Shown one piece after another: positions 31,301 to 46,396 of a stretch of DNA of 64,000 nt. The stretch comes from Cheiracanthium punctorium (lineage: Eukaryota; Arthropoda; Arachnida; Araneae; Cheiracanthiidae). The stretch's first letter is position 1. Each line of letters begins with the position of its first letter. The translations under genes were made by a program, and so were the position numbers. The notes under the pieces are model-generated. The model did not search any database and was not told where the DNA came from. It worked only from the letters and a program-made list of their open reading frames with translations. The stretch spans positions 1 to 64,000 of the forward strand of contig JAWZYV010014449.1 of NCBI GenBank assembly GCA_038373885.1, given 5' to 3'.

Positions 31301-34300
31301 CGCATTCTTATGTCTGGTTGACTCATATATCTGGTTTCTTGTATGATCCATACCTTAGTATGAGTCCAATTACCTGCAATTTCAGATTTCTATAGTGCCT
31401 ACATCACTTGAGTCTCGGATTCGCATTTGTATTTCTAGATTCTCATACGATACGTATCTTGGTTTAGGATTTGTAAAGTGTCTGCATCAGTTGAGGATCA
31501 TATGATGCAGAATGAACCTATGAGACAGACAGACGATGATCCACAACTAAAAATGTTCTTGTTCAAAAGGCAAACACAGAAGTTCCCCGATTTTTCCGTG
31601 ATCTGTCACCGCCATGTATTAATTATTTCTACTAAAGTGAAATGCTAATACTGAAATTAACTTTCAAGGCAAACTTGTAGATCTTAGAGCATGGAAAAAA
31701 CCACCTAAGTTACAAACCTTTTTTTAATTTATTCAAATGCTAAAATTTCACTGCTTGTTTTTTGTTTGTTTTTTCCCACAGAAGAAAGAATTTTTATTTT
31801 TTAAAGAACTTAAATACTATCAAAATTAACTAAATTATATTTTAGTTTTTTAAATATTAGACTTACTTGGTGAGCTAGAAGTTCTGCTAATTTAGGATTG
31901 GAATGCTGCAGTGCACTCATTTTCTTTATGATGGGATGACTGTAATAAATAATAATTATTATAATATATATATATTTAATGGAAATACATATTTACAATT
32001 TTGCTATTGTAAAAATAATAATAATGATATCGTAAGGTTTTCACAGAAAAAAAAAAATTATTTTATTAAATGATTTGACTTTGGGAATACGACCAATTAT
32101 GTATCTACATGAGAGATCTAGGCTGAAGAGAGGTGGGTGTCCTGCGTGGAGGGCTTTCTAAGGGGTCCTAACCCACATTTATGTGAAGTTTCAGAGAAAA
32201 CAACGGAAAACTCTTAAACAGCTAGGTCGACAGGCACGATCTGGGTTTGAACCAAACACTTTACGTCTACCAGTTAAGAGCACTATGCACTCAGCCACTG
32301 GTCAGGCAGTATTTTATTAAAAGTAAAGAATTAATGAAAATTAACAGAAAATACTGTGTTGGCCAAAAAGTAATTGGGGTTTGTACACAAAATTCAAACA
32401 AATATATTTTCAAGGAATTTTTCATTACAAACAAGCTGTGTCTAAGTATAGAATTCATATTTGTTACATTTTAAAGCAAGAATTCTATAGATAATTTTTT
32501 TTTTTTTCTTTCATGATATTCACCTCTATATTTTTTCGTGTCTACTCTCCTTGGAGAGCAATATTCGAAATTTCTGAAATTTATTTTTAGATATTTGTGA
32601 GTGCATAGTTTACAGTAAGAATTTCATGTCTTTGTTTCTTTGAGATCATGTGGGATATGTTAAAAGAACATTTTGTCCACCTATTCCCACATAGGTTACA
32701 AATTTTGGAAAATGCAAAATTTTGTCTAATTGGCGATATTCCTACGCTAGGAATGGCAACAACTAAATGCAAACATTAGCAGGTGCACTTCCATTTTTCT
32801 TTTAGTAATAAAGTAAAGATAAAAAGTAGATGCAACAGGATACCCAGAAAAAAAATTTCAGAGGAGTACCAAACGGTGAAAAAGGCTGAATGTTTCACAA
32901 TAAGACTTAATCATTATTATTTTGCTAACAAAATTTTAAATTTCGGGAGGAGGGGGCGACTCCGGAGCCCCTGGTCCACCCCCTTGGGTACAGCCTTGAG
33001 GTGCGAGGTTGCTATCCTTGGCACATTTTAACACATTATTTTGTTAACTATAACAATATATATTAGGGATGTATTGAATATTTGGCCACTATTCGGTATT
33101 CGGCTGTATAGTTGTATCCGAATATTTCTACATATGCAGCTGAATAATTTCAGAACAAAGAGAGAAAAATATTTTTTATAATGCATTTACAAACAATATT
33201 GCTTAGTTATAAACTTCAAAATGTTAATCACATAATAAAATATCCTAAGCCACTAAATTTTAAGCATATACAAAGAGAGAGGGGGGGAAATTCTACTTTC
33301 ATTTCTTGGGCCCAATTACTTAGTCCCGACATGGCTCAAATAAGTGGAATTCACTATGTATGCGTACATACATAAATTTTCTGTACTGCTATAAAATTTG
33401 CTTGTAGGGGCACAATTAAAGTGATCTGTTGGTTAATATCAAATAGTTATCACTGTTAAATATAAAATATTAATAACTTATTTTGAATGATTATTAGTCA
33501 AAAAAGTATTTTGTTAACTCTAAATGCTAATGAGTTAACAAAATACTTTTGTTATTCTCTAATGCTTTTAAACAATTATAGCCAAAATTTTCTGCGCCTT
33601 ATAAACAATTACCTAAGATTCAGTTCTAAAGTAGGTTCAAGAATCTTGTATCTCTGTTCTTCAGTCATTGATTGTAGGGATGTTCTGATATAATGGCGAG
33701 CTGCAGACATTTCTTCAACTGAAATCAGGCATGGATGAGTTGACAACCTTTTGGTGATCTGAAATACAATTATTCATTTTTAAATAAAATTTCACATGAT
33801 TTTAAGGTGATTCATGAAATTAGATCTGATATTAGGAAGCAGGAAATATATGCATATTAAGTATCTTGAAAGAGCAACAATGAAGAGTTAACTTTAATGC
33901 ATAGTAGTTTTAAACAGTTTTGACAAAAATATTAAACCAAATTTGCATTAATGGACACTTTGATCAAACTGACTGCAGTGAAACTTGTGTATAGTGATAT
34001 ATCTGCCTGTAATTATATTTCCTTTAGACCCCAGAGATGAGACTGACAAAAAGTGAAAACACTGGAAAAAATTTGTATATAATATAAATGTGAAAGATGT
34101 TTTAAGTCAAATGTCATATATGAATAAAAAAAGTATTTTTTCCCCGTAAATATAAATAAAGAATATTAAATTCTTATTGAATCATTTACATTAAAAGTTT
34201 AGTTAACAAACTTTAATGCATCATAAAGGGTATCAGAAAATATAAAATTAGACATTAAAACTTATTGAACACCTGTACATCTCTGAGATGCAATGTTCAC

Positions 34301-37300
34301 CCAACAGATGTTTGAGAAGAATGATATATAACAGCCTTTTCGATACACAATGATTTGAAACTTGGTACAGTGAGAGGGAGTGGGAAATTTCAGTTACAAG
34401 TACAATGCATTATTTAGAATTACAAGCACAAAGCATTACTTAGCATTATTGTTATATCCTTTGTAACATTTCTTTAATTGTTGTCCGAAATCACGAAAAG
34501 CTGAAATCAACCAAAAAGTTAAAAGAATCTCATCCCTGATCCCAAAAGAATTCTTATTTTTCTTCTCAATGCATTTTTTTGAACCTGTCTACAGTAACAG
34601 CTTCTTACACATACTTGTCTATGATGATAATTTAAATTTTTTTAAGAGCAAAAAAATAGTAGTCAATGTAAATTTAACATGTACGAAATGTGTGTGATTA
34701 AATCTCCAGATGTTGGAATGCTGTCGAAGCATTGCAATAAAAAATTATTCTTTGAATTAAAAAGGCAGTGAAAATATAAATGTCAACATTCGAAAAAACA
34801 AAGCTACCTGACACCTGGTTTAAATTGAAAATTGTACAACTCTTCATTCCGTTTATTGGTTAGGAGGTTCTTCTGTCAGTACCTACAACAGTGGTTCTCG
34901 ACCTTTTTTCCATTTATGTATCCCTTACCAAATTATTTTTATAAATTGTACCCCTGGATTTGATTTTAGCATAGGTGTAATAATAAAAAAGAAACCTGAA
35001 TTAATTAGTAAGAGTACTATATTTTGTCACTGTGTTTTAACACTTCAATCTTAATAGTTTTTGACTGAAAATGTTTTTAAAAACCAACTTGTTTTCAACT
35101 AATTTTGTTTTTTGTATAAACTGTTACACTTAACACATGACATTCTTTAACTTGCAACATTAATGTAAGGGTGAGTTTTGCTTTGCCGTACAGTTTTTGA
35201 AGTTGCACTCGAAAGAAGCCAATTACAGTCTTATACCTGTGGCAGGATTTAACTTATTTCTGTACTTGTTTTTCTTGAAAATGTAGGATGTGAAAGAGCG
35301 GAAAGCAGAACAGTTTTGGCAGCTACACAAAGGGGCAGCAGCTTGGATTGATTGATTGTGTGTGATTAAGGCAAACATGCGCGAGGGGTATCTGCCTAAG
35401 ATGCGGGGTGCCTTGCTAGGGGGACTTTCTAAAGGGTTCTAACGCGTATTCATGTTACATCTGGAGAAAATCTACCAAAACTCCAGACTATTAGATCGAC
35501 GACCACACAATGGGACCTGAACCCAGGACCTTCACACTTCGGCCATCTACCATTTTCAGTGATATAGCCACTGTGCCATGTGAGGCTAGCAGTAGCATGG
35601 ACAATTCCAACAAGCAACAGGTGAATGCTCGGACTATATGTAAGAAATAAAAGAAAATAACTCCTCCTCTTTTTGAAACTGAGCATACCAGGGCAACAGT
35701 ATCAAGTGTGTGAACTGACTCGCAATAAAAATAAGATATAGTCAGCACACTAACCTTAATGGTGAATAATTCTTATTCAAAATCGATTTTGGAGGACAAA
35801 ATTTTTATTCGTGTGGGTTCTTTCGCTAATTTAATATCTTGAACAAATCTGCCATTACACATTTTCTTTCCATGAACCCTCTACAGACCTACTGCGAACC
35901 CCCAGGGGTTTACGTACCCCAGATTGAGAACCACTGATCTACAAGTACATTAAAAATAAAAATTTCTTACTTTTATTTTATGTACTTTTGATCCCAGTGT
36001 ACTACTCAGCCATTTTATCAAGCTATCAGCAGATGTTTTTGATAAAGCATCACTTCCTGAAAATTAGAAAAGCACAAGTGAAACATTATATTCACTGAAA
36101 TTTAAAACAAAACTTCAATGATCTCTTAAGAATTTAGAATACCTAAATCTTCAAGGGAGGCATCTTCTTTTTCTCTGCGCATTTCTTTTTCCACAGATGT
36201 TATGTTTTTAAAATCAAATTGCCTTAACTGAAACAATACCAGCTCATCATAAGGTTCATAACAGAATATAACTTCCACATCTTTCTGCTTGACAGCTTCA
36301 AAGTATGGAGACATTTCAGCTAGGTGACGGCTTAAAACAAAAAGAAACAATTAATAAATTCAGTGATACTAAATATTAACATAACATATGTATACATATC
36401 CATATGGTAATTATTTACATTGACTCAAATCGAAAAAACCTTGGCACAAATAATTTGAATTAATTCAAAAAGCAGATTGTGGGGTTAAATACAGAGTCCA
36501 TTCAATAAATTACTGGAAATGTTGTACAAAAAAATACAAAACTTCGACAATGTTTGCGTTTCTTTGTTGTTTTCTGGTGCCCTAAAATTATTCAGGGGTC
36601 AATCCAGGAATTTTTTTCCAGGGTCCCATTTTTGTAAAAGTTTATTTTTGTGAATTTTCATAGCAATTTTTGGGAAAAAAGCCACTTTTTTCTTAAAGTA
36701 ATTTACAAAAAATAAATAAAATATAAGTTAAAATGCCAATGAAGGGTTGTTTTAATTGATTGTATTTTTGTGAAGGGGCCCTTTTAATCGAGTGTAATTT
36801 TGTGAAGGGATCGTAAAATGGACCCAAATTTCCTCTGCAATTCGTGCTATTAGCAGAAAGCCTGATATACCTGCCTCATGTATGGGATGTTAGGAATCTG
36901 TGAAATAAGATAGCAGCACCCTTGCAGGTTAGCACAATAGTCCCATATAGCACACAATTTGGCAGTAATATCGCACAATGTTACTGCCAACATGTGTGCT
37001 ACATCTGATAGTTAATTTTGATTTGCTTCAACCCTTCAGCTAACAGAAATCTGATGACACTCTGCTACTCCACATGGGTGCAAGCCTGCATAAGTGCTAC
37101 CATCTTGCTTCACCGATCCCCCAGGATTCCATTCACGTGGCAGACATGCTAGGCCTATCTGATTATAACTCTAGAATAAACCAAAAATAACAAAAAGTTA
37201 CAGTTTTGTATTTTATATAATATTTTTCCAATTATTTATTGAATGATCTTGTATGTGTGAGTGTAAGTGCTAAAGATGAGCCAGGCTCGGGCTCTGTAAT

Positions 37301-40300
37301 TCACAAATGTGTTGGGGCTCAGGCTCGGGAGACATTAAAACAACAGGGATGTGCCAGCTGAAATTAAATTTTGGAGCAAAACATCAGATTTCTGGAGCAA
37401 CTTGGAGCAAGAAAAAGTCACTTTTGGAGCACAAGAATGTCAATTTTGGAGGAAAGGGAAAAGTCATTAAAGAATGCCAATCTAAAAAATGAAAATTAAG
37501 GAGGGTCTTAAAAACTCTTAGCTGATAACAAAAACCAGGGTTATTTGGGGGGTGAGGGGAAGAGGGAAGAGAGTCAGAAGCTTATGAAATAAATAAAAAA
37601 TTCAGTTATTTTACACAATACTATAGAAAATATCTATTTTAAATGAAAAATACAATATTTACTAAACTATATTAACTACCATCAGTGGCTTATAAAATAT
37701 TTGGTAACAAAAAATTACCAATTTATATAAAATTAAATTTAAAACAGGGGTGAATTTTTACTCTTGAGGTATTGGAGGTTTAAACAAAGGGATGCCAAAG
37801 AAAAAACTATTCGTTTTCTAAGATCATTACAGAAAGGTTGAAATTAGAATGCTCAGAATGTGTGATGATTTTTGTAAAAATTCGGGAATTTATAAACGTT
37901 TTCAATGTATATGGAAAATTAAAAATGAAGCAGTTTTGCTGAATTTGGAGCAAAATTGTCCGAGAATGATCTTTTTGTAGCAGATTGGCACATCAGGATT
38001 GATTTGGCACAATTTGGAGCAATTGGAGCAGCTGGCACATCCCTGAAACAATTTTATCATTATTTTTTGATAAACTTGAATATAAAGAATTAGAAAGTGC
38101 ATTAAGAGTATGCTACTATATTTGTCTTTAATTTGCACAAACAGCAAAAGTTATGATATTAAATAAATGAAGTATTTGACTTTAATTTATCTATTAGCTG
38201 AAATTTCAGGCTCGGGCTCCAACTTAAATAATATCACTCTGGCTTTAAAAAATGAGCCCAACTCATCTATAGTATGTACATATATATGTGCTCATCATTT
38301 TAATCACCACTGCAGCTATCACATGACATTCTGATGTGTGATGTCAAAAATAAATAACTATTGAATAAAGTTTACCTTGGTGCCGCTAAGAAATAAATAT
38401 CTTTCTGGCCTTCTTTCATACGACTAACATATTCCGATAAACTAATTTTTGTTTCAGGTGGCTTCAAGGAGGATTCAAATAAAAGCAACTTTGAAATATC
38501 TTCCTATAAATAAAAATCAATGCTTGTAACTAAATACAATAAGCATACCTGCACAACAAATTTGCATTTTAAAAGCAGCCGGCATCATTTGACAAACTCG
38601 AGTACGAATATTTTTTAAAACAAATATAATTTACATATTTATTAGTTTTGAGAATAGCATTCCAAAATTTAAAGACAGAAGCTAAACTATTAGAAATCAG
38701 TACTAGAATTAAACAGAAATGTTATGCACAAGGAGATATTAGGAATATAAATTACAAATAAAAAATATCTCGCTGTAAATAAAAACATTTATTTGCCATA
38801 ATATTGCCCCATTTGATGAAAAATTATGTGTAAAACAATCAACAGTACACAAATAGATAAACTGCACTGACTGAATTTACATATCATGTTTTACGCATTG
38901 CTCTACATGTTACATACTATTGCAAATTAAAATGCAAAACTTTACATTAAAAAGAAAAACAAAATGATAAATCACAGATTTTTAATTCTGCTAACATGCT
39001 TTTTTGTTAATAGCAAATTCATTCAAATTTTTCAAAACCATAAAAAATTCATATTGCCAAAAAAAATTTAATGTGCATATCATTAATAGCTGAGATCAAA
39101 ATTTTACTATGAAACTAAATTATACAGGACTTTAAAAAAAGTAGTGCTAGAAAACTTCTAAAAAGAAGCTTAAACTATGAGTACTGCTTTTGTGAAAACA
39201 AATCTAACTAGAACAGAGCTCAAAGCAACACGGTTTACCTTTTGAACTTGATCTTGGATTGAAAGAATTCCTTCCTTTAAAAAGATACTGTAATCTTCAT
39301 GGAATTTTTGGTATTTTTCTGGATCTTTCTTCATCTGATCTTGAAGGAATCTTAAAACCCTATTTGTAATCATTGTGGAGATTTTCCTAAACAAATGTAA
39401 ACAAAGATACACCAACCTGAACACATTCATTATTTAAATAAAAAATAAATAAATAAAACTTCCTAAGATTAGCTGTTTTATTTGTACATACACTACTGCT
39501 TAACAAATAGCAAATATGTTTGTTTCCATCATTGCAAAGACACAACAGCAGATTTTTTTTTTTTTTTTTTTTTTTTTAATTGTCTGTACAAGAACTGTTG
39601 CTTCATGTCATTAATCTTGGTCCAAGACTTGCATGGCTGAGCCAGAGTTTGTTCGAATATCAATGCAGAGGAGGAACATGATGGATACAAATAGCAAATC
39701 ATTGCCATTGTGCCTTGTCAGCAAAGGGAATGACAAGTTAAAATAGATAAAATACTGAAGGGTTTTTTTTCAAAGCATTGAACTTTAAGTTTAATTTACA
39801 AGCTATTTTGTTTGCCTCTGTAAAAGAGTTGTAAGCGTTAAAATCACTTTTTTTTTTTTTAAATGGAACATAATCTTACAAGCCTCAATAAATTGATACA
39901 AATCTCTAAAATGCCCAATAGGTAGTCACTGTTAAACAATGATTGGCCATTTTTTGTATACTACAGTGCAGTGCTGAAACTAGAGTTTGTTTATATCTCC
40001 CAAGGCAAATGCTAATGAGGGTACCCTTCTCTCATGGAACCATAATTGATTTTGACACCCTTATTTAGCACAGCATCAGGAACATGTAACCCGTTTGCAT
40101 TTCACTTGTTGCAGGCCTGCTCCAATATTAATGCTATATATTGGAGCATAAATAATTTTCAATAAGACACACAGTACTGACCATATCGCTTAAATTTCCT
40201 AATTATAATACAGCCGTATAACAAATGTTGAATTAAAAAAAAAGAATACTTGGATTAATAAAGGAATCAAAGAATAGAATTAAACACTAAAATTATTTCA

Positions 40301-43250
40301 ACAAACTCTCCAAAATATGTCACCATACCTCATAAACACATTTTAAACACAACATATAACCTTCAATATTTGATTTTGATTTCTCTAAAAGATTTTTTTT
40401 TTTTTAATAAGGAAAATGCTTAACAAATGACAGTTATTCATTATTCACAAAACATTATGATTGCAAATAAGAAAACAGAACAATGCTTGTATTATCCAAA
40501 CTCATTCTTTATTCCTTTATAAGGTATAGCATTTCATATACCCCTAGTATACAAGAAAATTCTCTGCAAGAAAAATTTTAAACAATCAACACTAACGCAA
40601 ACTTTTCTTTAAAAAAGCAAATTCTTACATTTTCGTCATAGGTGTCAATAACAAAAAAAAGTAGACAAAAGCATGTAATATGCTTACAGAGAAAAAATTG
40701 CATCCAATGCCATCCATCCATTTATTTCAGAAAACTTTATATTTTAACCCTTTCCAACAAGACTGGAAAGTGTTTATGATTTTGGTTAGTCTGTCCATCC
40801 ATGCTCTAACTGTCATAAATATACACTGATTATGACAAAATTTATATATGTTATCCCTGTGTACTGTGCCACATGCGCTGTTGAAAAAAATGTATTGCAT
40901 TTATTTTTTATTTTATTTATTTTTTACAGGAACACCCAAAAGTACTAGCACATAAGTATCAATTAACAGAATATATTAGTTAAAAAGCAAGTTCAATCAT
41001 TTTAAACACTAAATCTAAAATCTTGTAGTCTTCAGAAAAATAATTCAACTTACATAATTAGAAAAGCAATGAATGTCAATTATTATCAAATAATTATTGA
41101 TTTTTTAATTACATATCGACCTATTATGAATTTCTACAGCTGATACTGAACACAAATGGAAATGAATCACTTGTAAGGATATATATACTACAAAATAAAA
41201 GTGTTACTTTTTTCAAAAAAAAAAAAAAAAAAAAGGCGGAAATCATAAATGTTGTATCCTCAATTACAATTGAATTAATAAATATTAAACATAATTAATT
41301 ATTAAATAAAAATCAACCAAATAAAGCATTTTACCTGATAAGAGCACTATCTTGTAACAGTTCACGACTCAAATTTAGAGGAATATCTTCACTATCAACA
41401 ACCCCTGGAAAAATATATTTACTTATAAAAACTGTTATTTAAACTTGTTGCTTGCGTAAAAAGTTAATAGCATTAATAAGATAAAACAAACAAAGAATGC
41501 ATTAAAATATAAATATTTTGCCAGAAAAATATTCTGAAAATTTATCTGAAAGTAATCTTGAAAATATGTGAATGAATAGCAAGTTATTAATAAGTAAAAT
41601 TCACTTAAGCACAAAGTATTTTCTGTATAAAGGCTACAATTAAAACCAAATCGGTATTTAAATATATTACCAGCTAAAGTTTTTTAATTAGATAAATATG
41701 AAATTAAAATTTTGACTGCATACATCAGCTGTAAGTACTGGCTGGGATTAGTTCATGTGTGTATGGTAAGAAAGCAAATTCTGCCTTTTTTGGAATAATT
41801 TTGAATGAGAAATTTTTGCTTCCCATGCAAACCCTCATCAGACATCAAAATGTATATATATCAAATGTATCATAGCATTCAAAATGTATAGCTTTATAAG
41901 TAATAGCAAAAAAGTAAGTGCATCCTAGATTAAGTTGCTTTTTAGTGTTACTTCACTGAGAAGCAAAATTTTTTTACTATTGAAACAAAGTTCTGGGAAG
42001 AAACACCGGAACTTTGTATCAATAGGTATCACATGACCGAACTCATCGCCAGTTCAGCTCTCAGTTTCTTTGTCGCTGCAGCCACTGTCTTGCTCTTAGC
42101 CAAGCATCCTGCGGCACCATCTTTTGTCGATTGGGGCATGAAATATATTTAAATTTTTAGAATTTTATATTAAAAATTTCAGAATTTATATTAAAATTCT
42201 ATAATTCAGAGCCTAACAAAGACAGTTTACTATAAAGAATTTTAAAATTTAATATCTATTAAAAATTTTTACAAAATATTTACAGTAAAATTTACGGACA
42301 AATTTTATAGTAAAAATGTACCTTCCTTCATAATTGGACTCCCTTCCATAAAAAAGCTACAGCTACACCTGTGCATGCTAAATCTGCTCTTTTGAATGCC
42401 CCCTCAGCAGTCACTAGTAATTTAAGAGAAAGCATTACTTAGATGTTATGAACCAGTGATCACCCAGAAATTTTTGTAGGTGGGTGGCATTATGAAACTG
42501 TAATGTATAATTCTATTGAATTAAAGAATTAGAAGTGATATTCTGATTTTACTGCTGGACAGTCAGTAAAACTTGTCAGGCGATGCACCCAGGCAGAAAG
42601 GCCTGGTGAGAACCCTGCCTACCGTAAGGACAGTGATGCTACAGCGGCTTAGGCCTTTCGTATCACTTTTCGTATCAGAAAAAATCGACTTTTGTATCAG
42701 TTTTGCAGGCTTTCGTATCAGGAAAAATCTAATTTTGTATCAGTTTTACAGACTTTCGTATCAGGAAAAAATCTAATTTCGTATCAATTTTACAGATTTT
42801 CGTATCACAAAACTACTTTAGTATCAGTTTTGCAGACTTTTGCATCAAAAGTTTCTGCTTTTGCATCAGTTTTACAAATTTTTGTGCTTAAAAAGAAAAC
42901 TCTATACTCATCAATTTTGCAAGCTTTTGTATCGCTTACATATTATGTATAATGCCCCCTCTTACCACCCCTCAAAAAAGGTAAAAAGAAAAATATTGTT
43001 ATCAGTAAAGCTGATTATTATATATATATATATATATATTATTTTTTTAAGTGGACAATTTCAAATCGGTTATACTGGTGTTTAAATTTGTTTGATTATT
43101 GGGCTGTATTTTAAAGTATTGACATTAGCATTATACTACCATATTTTTTTAACAAACAATTACATGCCAGGAGCTATGTACAAGTAATTTAACAAATAAC
43201 TTAGTAATATTATATTTTAAGAAAATATTTTTCGGGCTACAGCTTTTCAA

Positions 43251-43283
<33 letters not shown>

Positions 43284-46200
43284 GTGAAGGCAGCAATTTT
43301 CAAAGAAAGTAAAATCCTTTGTCCATAATACTGAAAAATCAAATGTCCGGAATATTGGCGAACCCAGGAGGCGGGGGGGAGGTGCACTCCCAAAATCTGA
43401 CACTCGGGAATCTTTAGTTTATGCTAGCATTATAGTTATTTATAAATTTATGTAACTAAAAATTGTAATTAAAATGATTATTGTATCATAAGTATAATCT
43501 AATTAGGATTAATAAACATTTTGTTTAATTTACCTATTATTGTGATGATAACCGACCCCCATACCCGGGGGGGGGGGGGGGGGAAAGGAAAAAGAAAGAA
43601 AGAAACTGTTGCTTGAGCCTTTGTCTCGGAATCGCTAAGTCAGAACGATTCCCCTCTCCCTTGTCACGTGTCACGTGATGCTACGCATACTCCCGTGCGC
43701 CCGCGTGAGGGTGTGAGCTAGACAATCCGTTGGTCCATACATTCCCAAGCGCTTGCAAATAAATAAAATTAAATGAGTTTTTTAACAAATAGAAACAAAA
43801 TAAGTACTTTCTATGAACTCTACATTCGAAATTAGCAAATGGTGAAGTCCTTAAAAAAATTCTATTCAATATCATAATCTAGTCTTCCGAGTTAGAATGA
43901 TTTTAACATATTAAATGTTAATACTGAATTTTAATAATAACTTTATAAAATAAGTTTAAAGTCTAGGTTTTTTTGATGCGATAGTTAAATACGATTTAAA
44001 ATGTCATGCGTCGAAAATCCGCCAACCATGCCTCTAACCAACGCCACACTGAATGCATATGAAGAATTTAAAATTTTGAAAAGCAAAAATATTTCTTAAC
44101 TGTGCAATTTTTTGTTTCCTTCGAAGGCTCTGAACGCGAGTCATAACGAACACAGTGATGGCGTTGTAGGTTTGCTATCACTAGGTTAATTTAAGTTTAT
44201 GGAATTGCCGGTTTTAAAAAAGCTGTTAAACTCTTTCCTTAGTTAACGGCGTAAGCGACAAAAAAAAAAAAAAAAAAAAAAACTACTTTCACTGAGCTTT
44301 CTGTATATTCATGTGTTGAACTTAAAGAAAAAAAAAATGCATTAGTTTGCGCGTTTTGTTCATTGTTTGGATCATTTTTTTTCTTTCAGTTGATTAACTG
44401 TAAAAAGTCTTTTCGCGGTAGCAACTGGGTTTTTCTGCCAATCGAGGGCGCCGTGGCAAGAGCTGCAAATTCTTGACTTGCTTTAAAATGTAAAATAATA
44501 TAAAACTTAGTAAAATAACACCTATTTTTACTGCCATACAGCTGTTTCGAGCAAAAACTTTTTGCCCTTCCTCAGTGACAATAGTTAGGATTACCACTGA
44601 GGAAAGGGCAAAAAGTTTTGTTGTTGTTGTAGGATTAAGGCCAATTATCTACACGAGGGATCTAGGCCTGGGTGGGGTGCCCTCCGTTGTAGTCTTTCTA
44701 AGGGGTCCTAACCTATTTTGAGGCTGTTTTGGAGAAAACCACGGAAAACTCCGAACGGTTTGGTCGGCAGACGCGACCTGGCACGAACCAGGTGCCTGGT
44801 TTCGAACCAGGCACCTTCCATCTCCCAGTTCAGTGCTCAATGCACTCTGCCACTGGTGGGGCGCAAAATTTTTTGCTCGAACAGCTGTATGGCGTCTAAG
44901 TAAACTTTATGGTGTTATTTTATAATTAAAAAAAAATATTTTATGTTTTAAACACCCGTTGTTTTGAGTGATTTTATTGGTTTAAAATAGTTCATTTAAT
45001 GATTTTACTTTTTTTTTCTTATTAGAGCTTTCATTTACTTTCCGTTTTGCGTATAGTGGATTATTTTTTGAGGTTATTCAAAATACAAACAGAAAAAAAA
45101 TTATTTCTTTCTTGGTTTTAAAAAGGAGAAATTTATTTTAAAAACCATTCATTTAAAGCGTTCTTTTGAACCTTGAAAAAAACTGCTAATTTAACTATTA
45201 CATATATTATCTAGCCGCCTCCCCCCTCCCCCAATTTCTTTTGCGCACTACCCTTATTGTCGCACAAAAAATGCTTAATAAGGAAAAAAAAAAAAAAAAA
45301 AAAAAAAAGGTTTAAAAGCATATATAGCGTTTAGAGCTATTCAGAAATACAGGAGTGTTTAGATACATTAGTGATTTTATTTTTGTTGTTTGATTTATAT
45401 CAGCTCTAAACTATGTTTACTTTAACCTATGGGATAAGTTTTCTCTGTTTATTCTTTTGATGGAACATCTGCCTCATTCTGAAAGCATATCGTTTACCAA
45501 ACAGGGTAAAGAGGCAGGATGTTTTGACGGCCTTTGATAAGTTATTTACGAGAATCTATTAAATAAAGTGCTTTGTAGAGGAAAAATTTTCTAAAACCAT
45601 TGTCTCTTTTTTTTTGTTAATTGTTTTACTATTATTAATTCTATCCTTGATTTTAAAGTGATGAAATATATTGTTTGGATTTGTTGATTTTGGGGGAGAT
45701 CAGTTTGGAACTGTACGCACTTTCTGATATGAAAAATCGAACAGTGTTCTGGTGAAAACGGGAAAGTGATACATTAGTATGTATTTTTTGGTTTTATTTA
45801 CTTTTTTGGACCTTGGGACAGCACGGATTTGGAGCAGAATTTGTTTAAAATTATACTTTTTGTATCAGGAAATACCAAGAAATTCTTTTGGCGCAGAAAC
45901 CTTCAAAAATAAGCTTTTTGTATCAGGATGTATCAAGAGATTCCATTTGGCGCAGTTTGGCGCAATTGGCGCAGCCGTAGCATCCCTGCGTAAGGATCAA
46001 AACTGTGGCAGAAAACTACAGGGTGGGCACAAGCAGCTCTAGTGACACATCCAGAACCACGTGACACATCAATGCGCCAGTGATGTGAGCTGCCCCCTCT
46101 TAGCAAACAAATGCACAAATTAATTACCCTAAAACCATATTAGCATCTGCATGGATATCGAATATTTCATGGTAACTGACAAAGCTTTTCTCTCTATGGT

Positions 46201-46360
46201 TGTAAAGGTGAAACAAACATAAACAAGAAATCGCCACAGAACAGAATTTAAAAGGTAAAATTAATTTAAAACTTAGTAAAATAACTCACATACAAAATGC
46301 AATTATCAATACAATTGTTTTGGGTGATACAAATGACCACCCTCTTACAGCTGCAAGAAA

Positions 46361-46396
<36 letters not shown>

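Larger units (their letters stand above)
42631..45988. mobile_element. 3.36-kb hAT-type element with perfect 8-bp TSD
   Basis: CAGTGATGCTACAGCGGC opens at 42631 and GCCGTAGCATCCCTG closes at 45988. CGTAAGGA flanks both sides (42623-42630 and 45989-45996). Inner ends carry TTTGTATCAG-type and TTGGCGCA-type subterminal repeats. No transposase is recognised. A SINE at 44620-44864 is inserted inside a smaller palindrome. The whole lies in a TRAP1 intron. Confidence 0.88.

Noticed and set aside
42573..43085. Overlapping open frames at 42573-43085
   Set aside because: They are translations of the GTATCAG subterminal tandem repeat, which lacks stops by composition.
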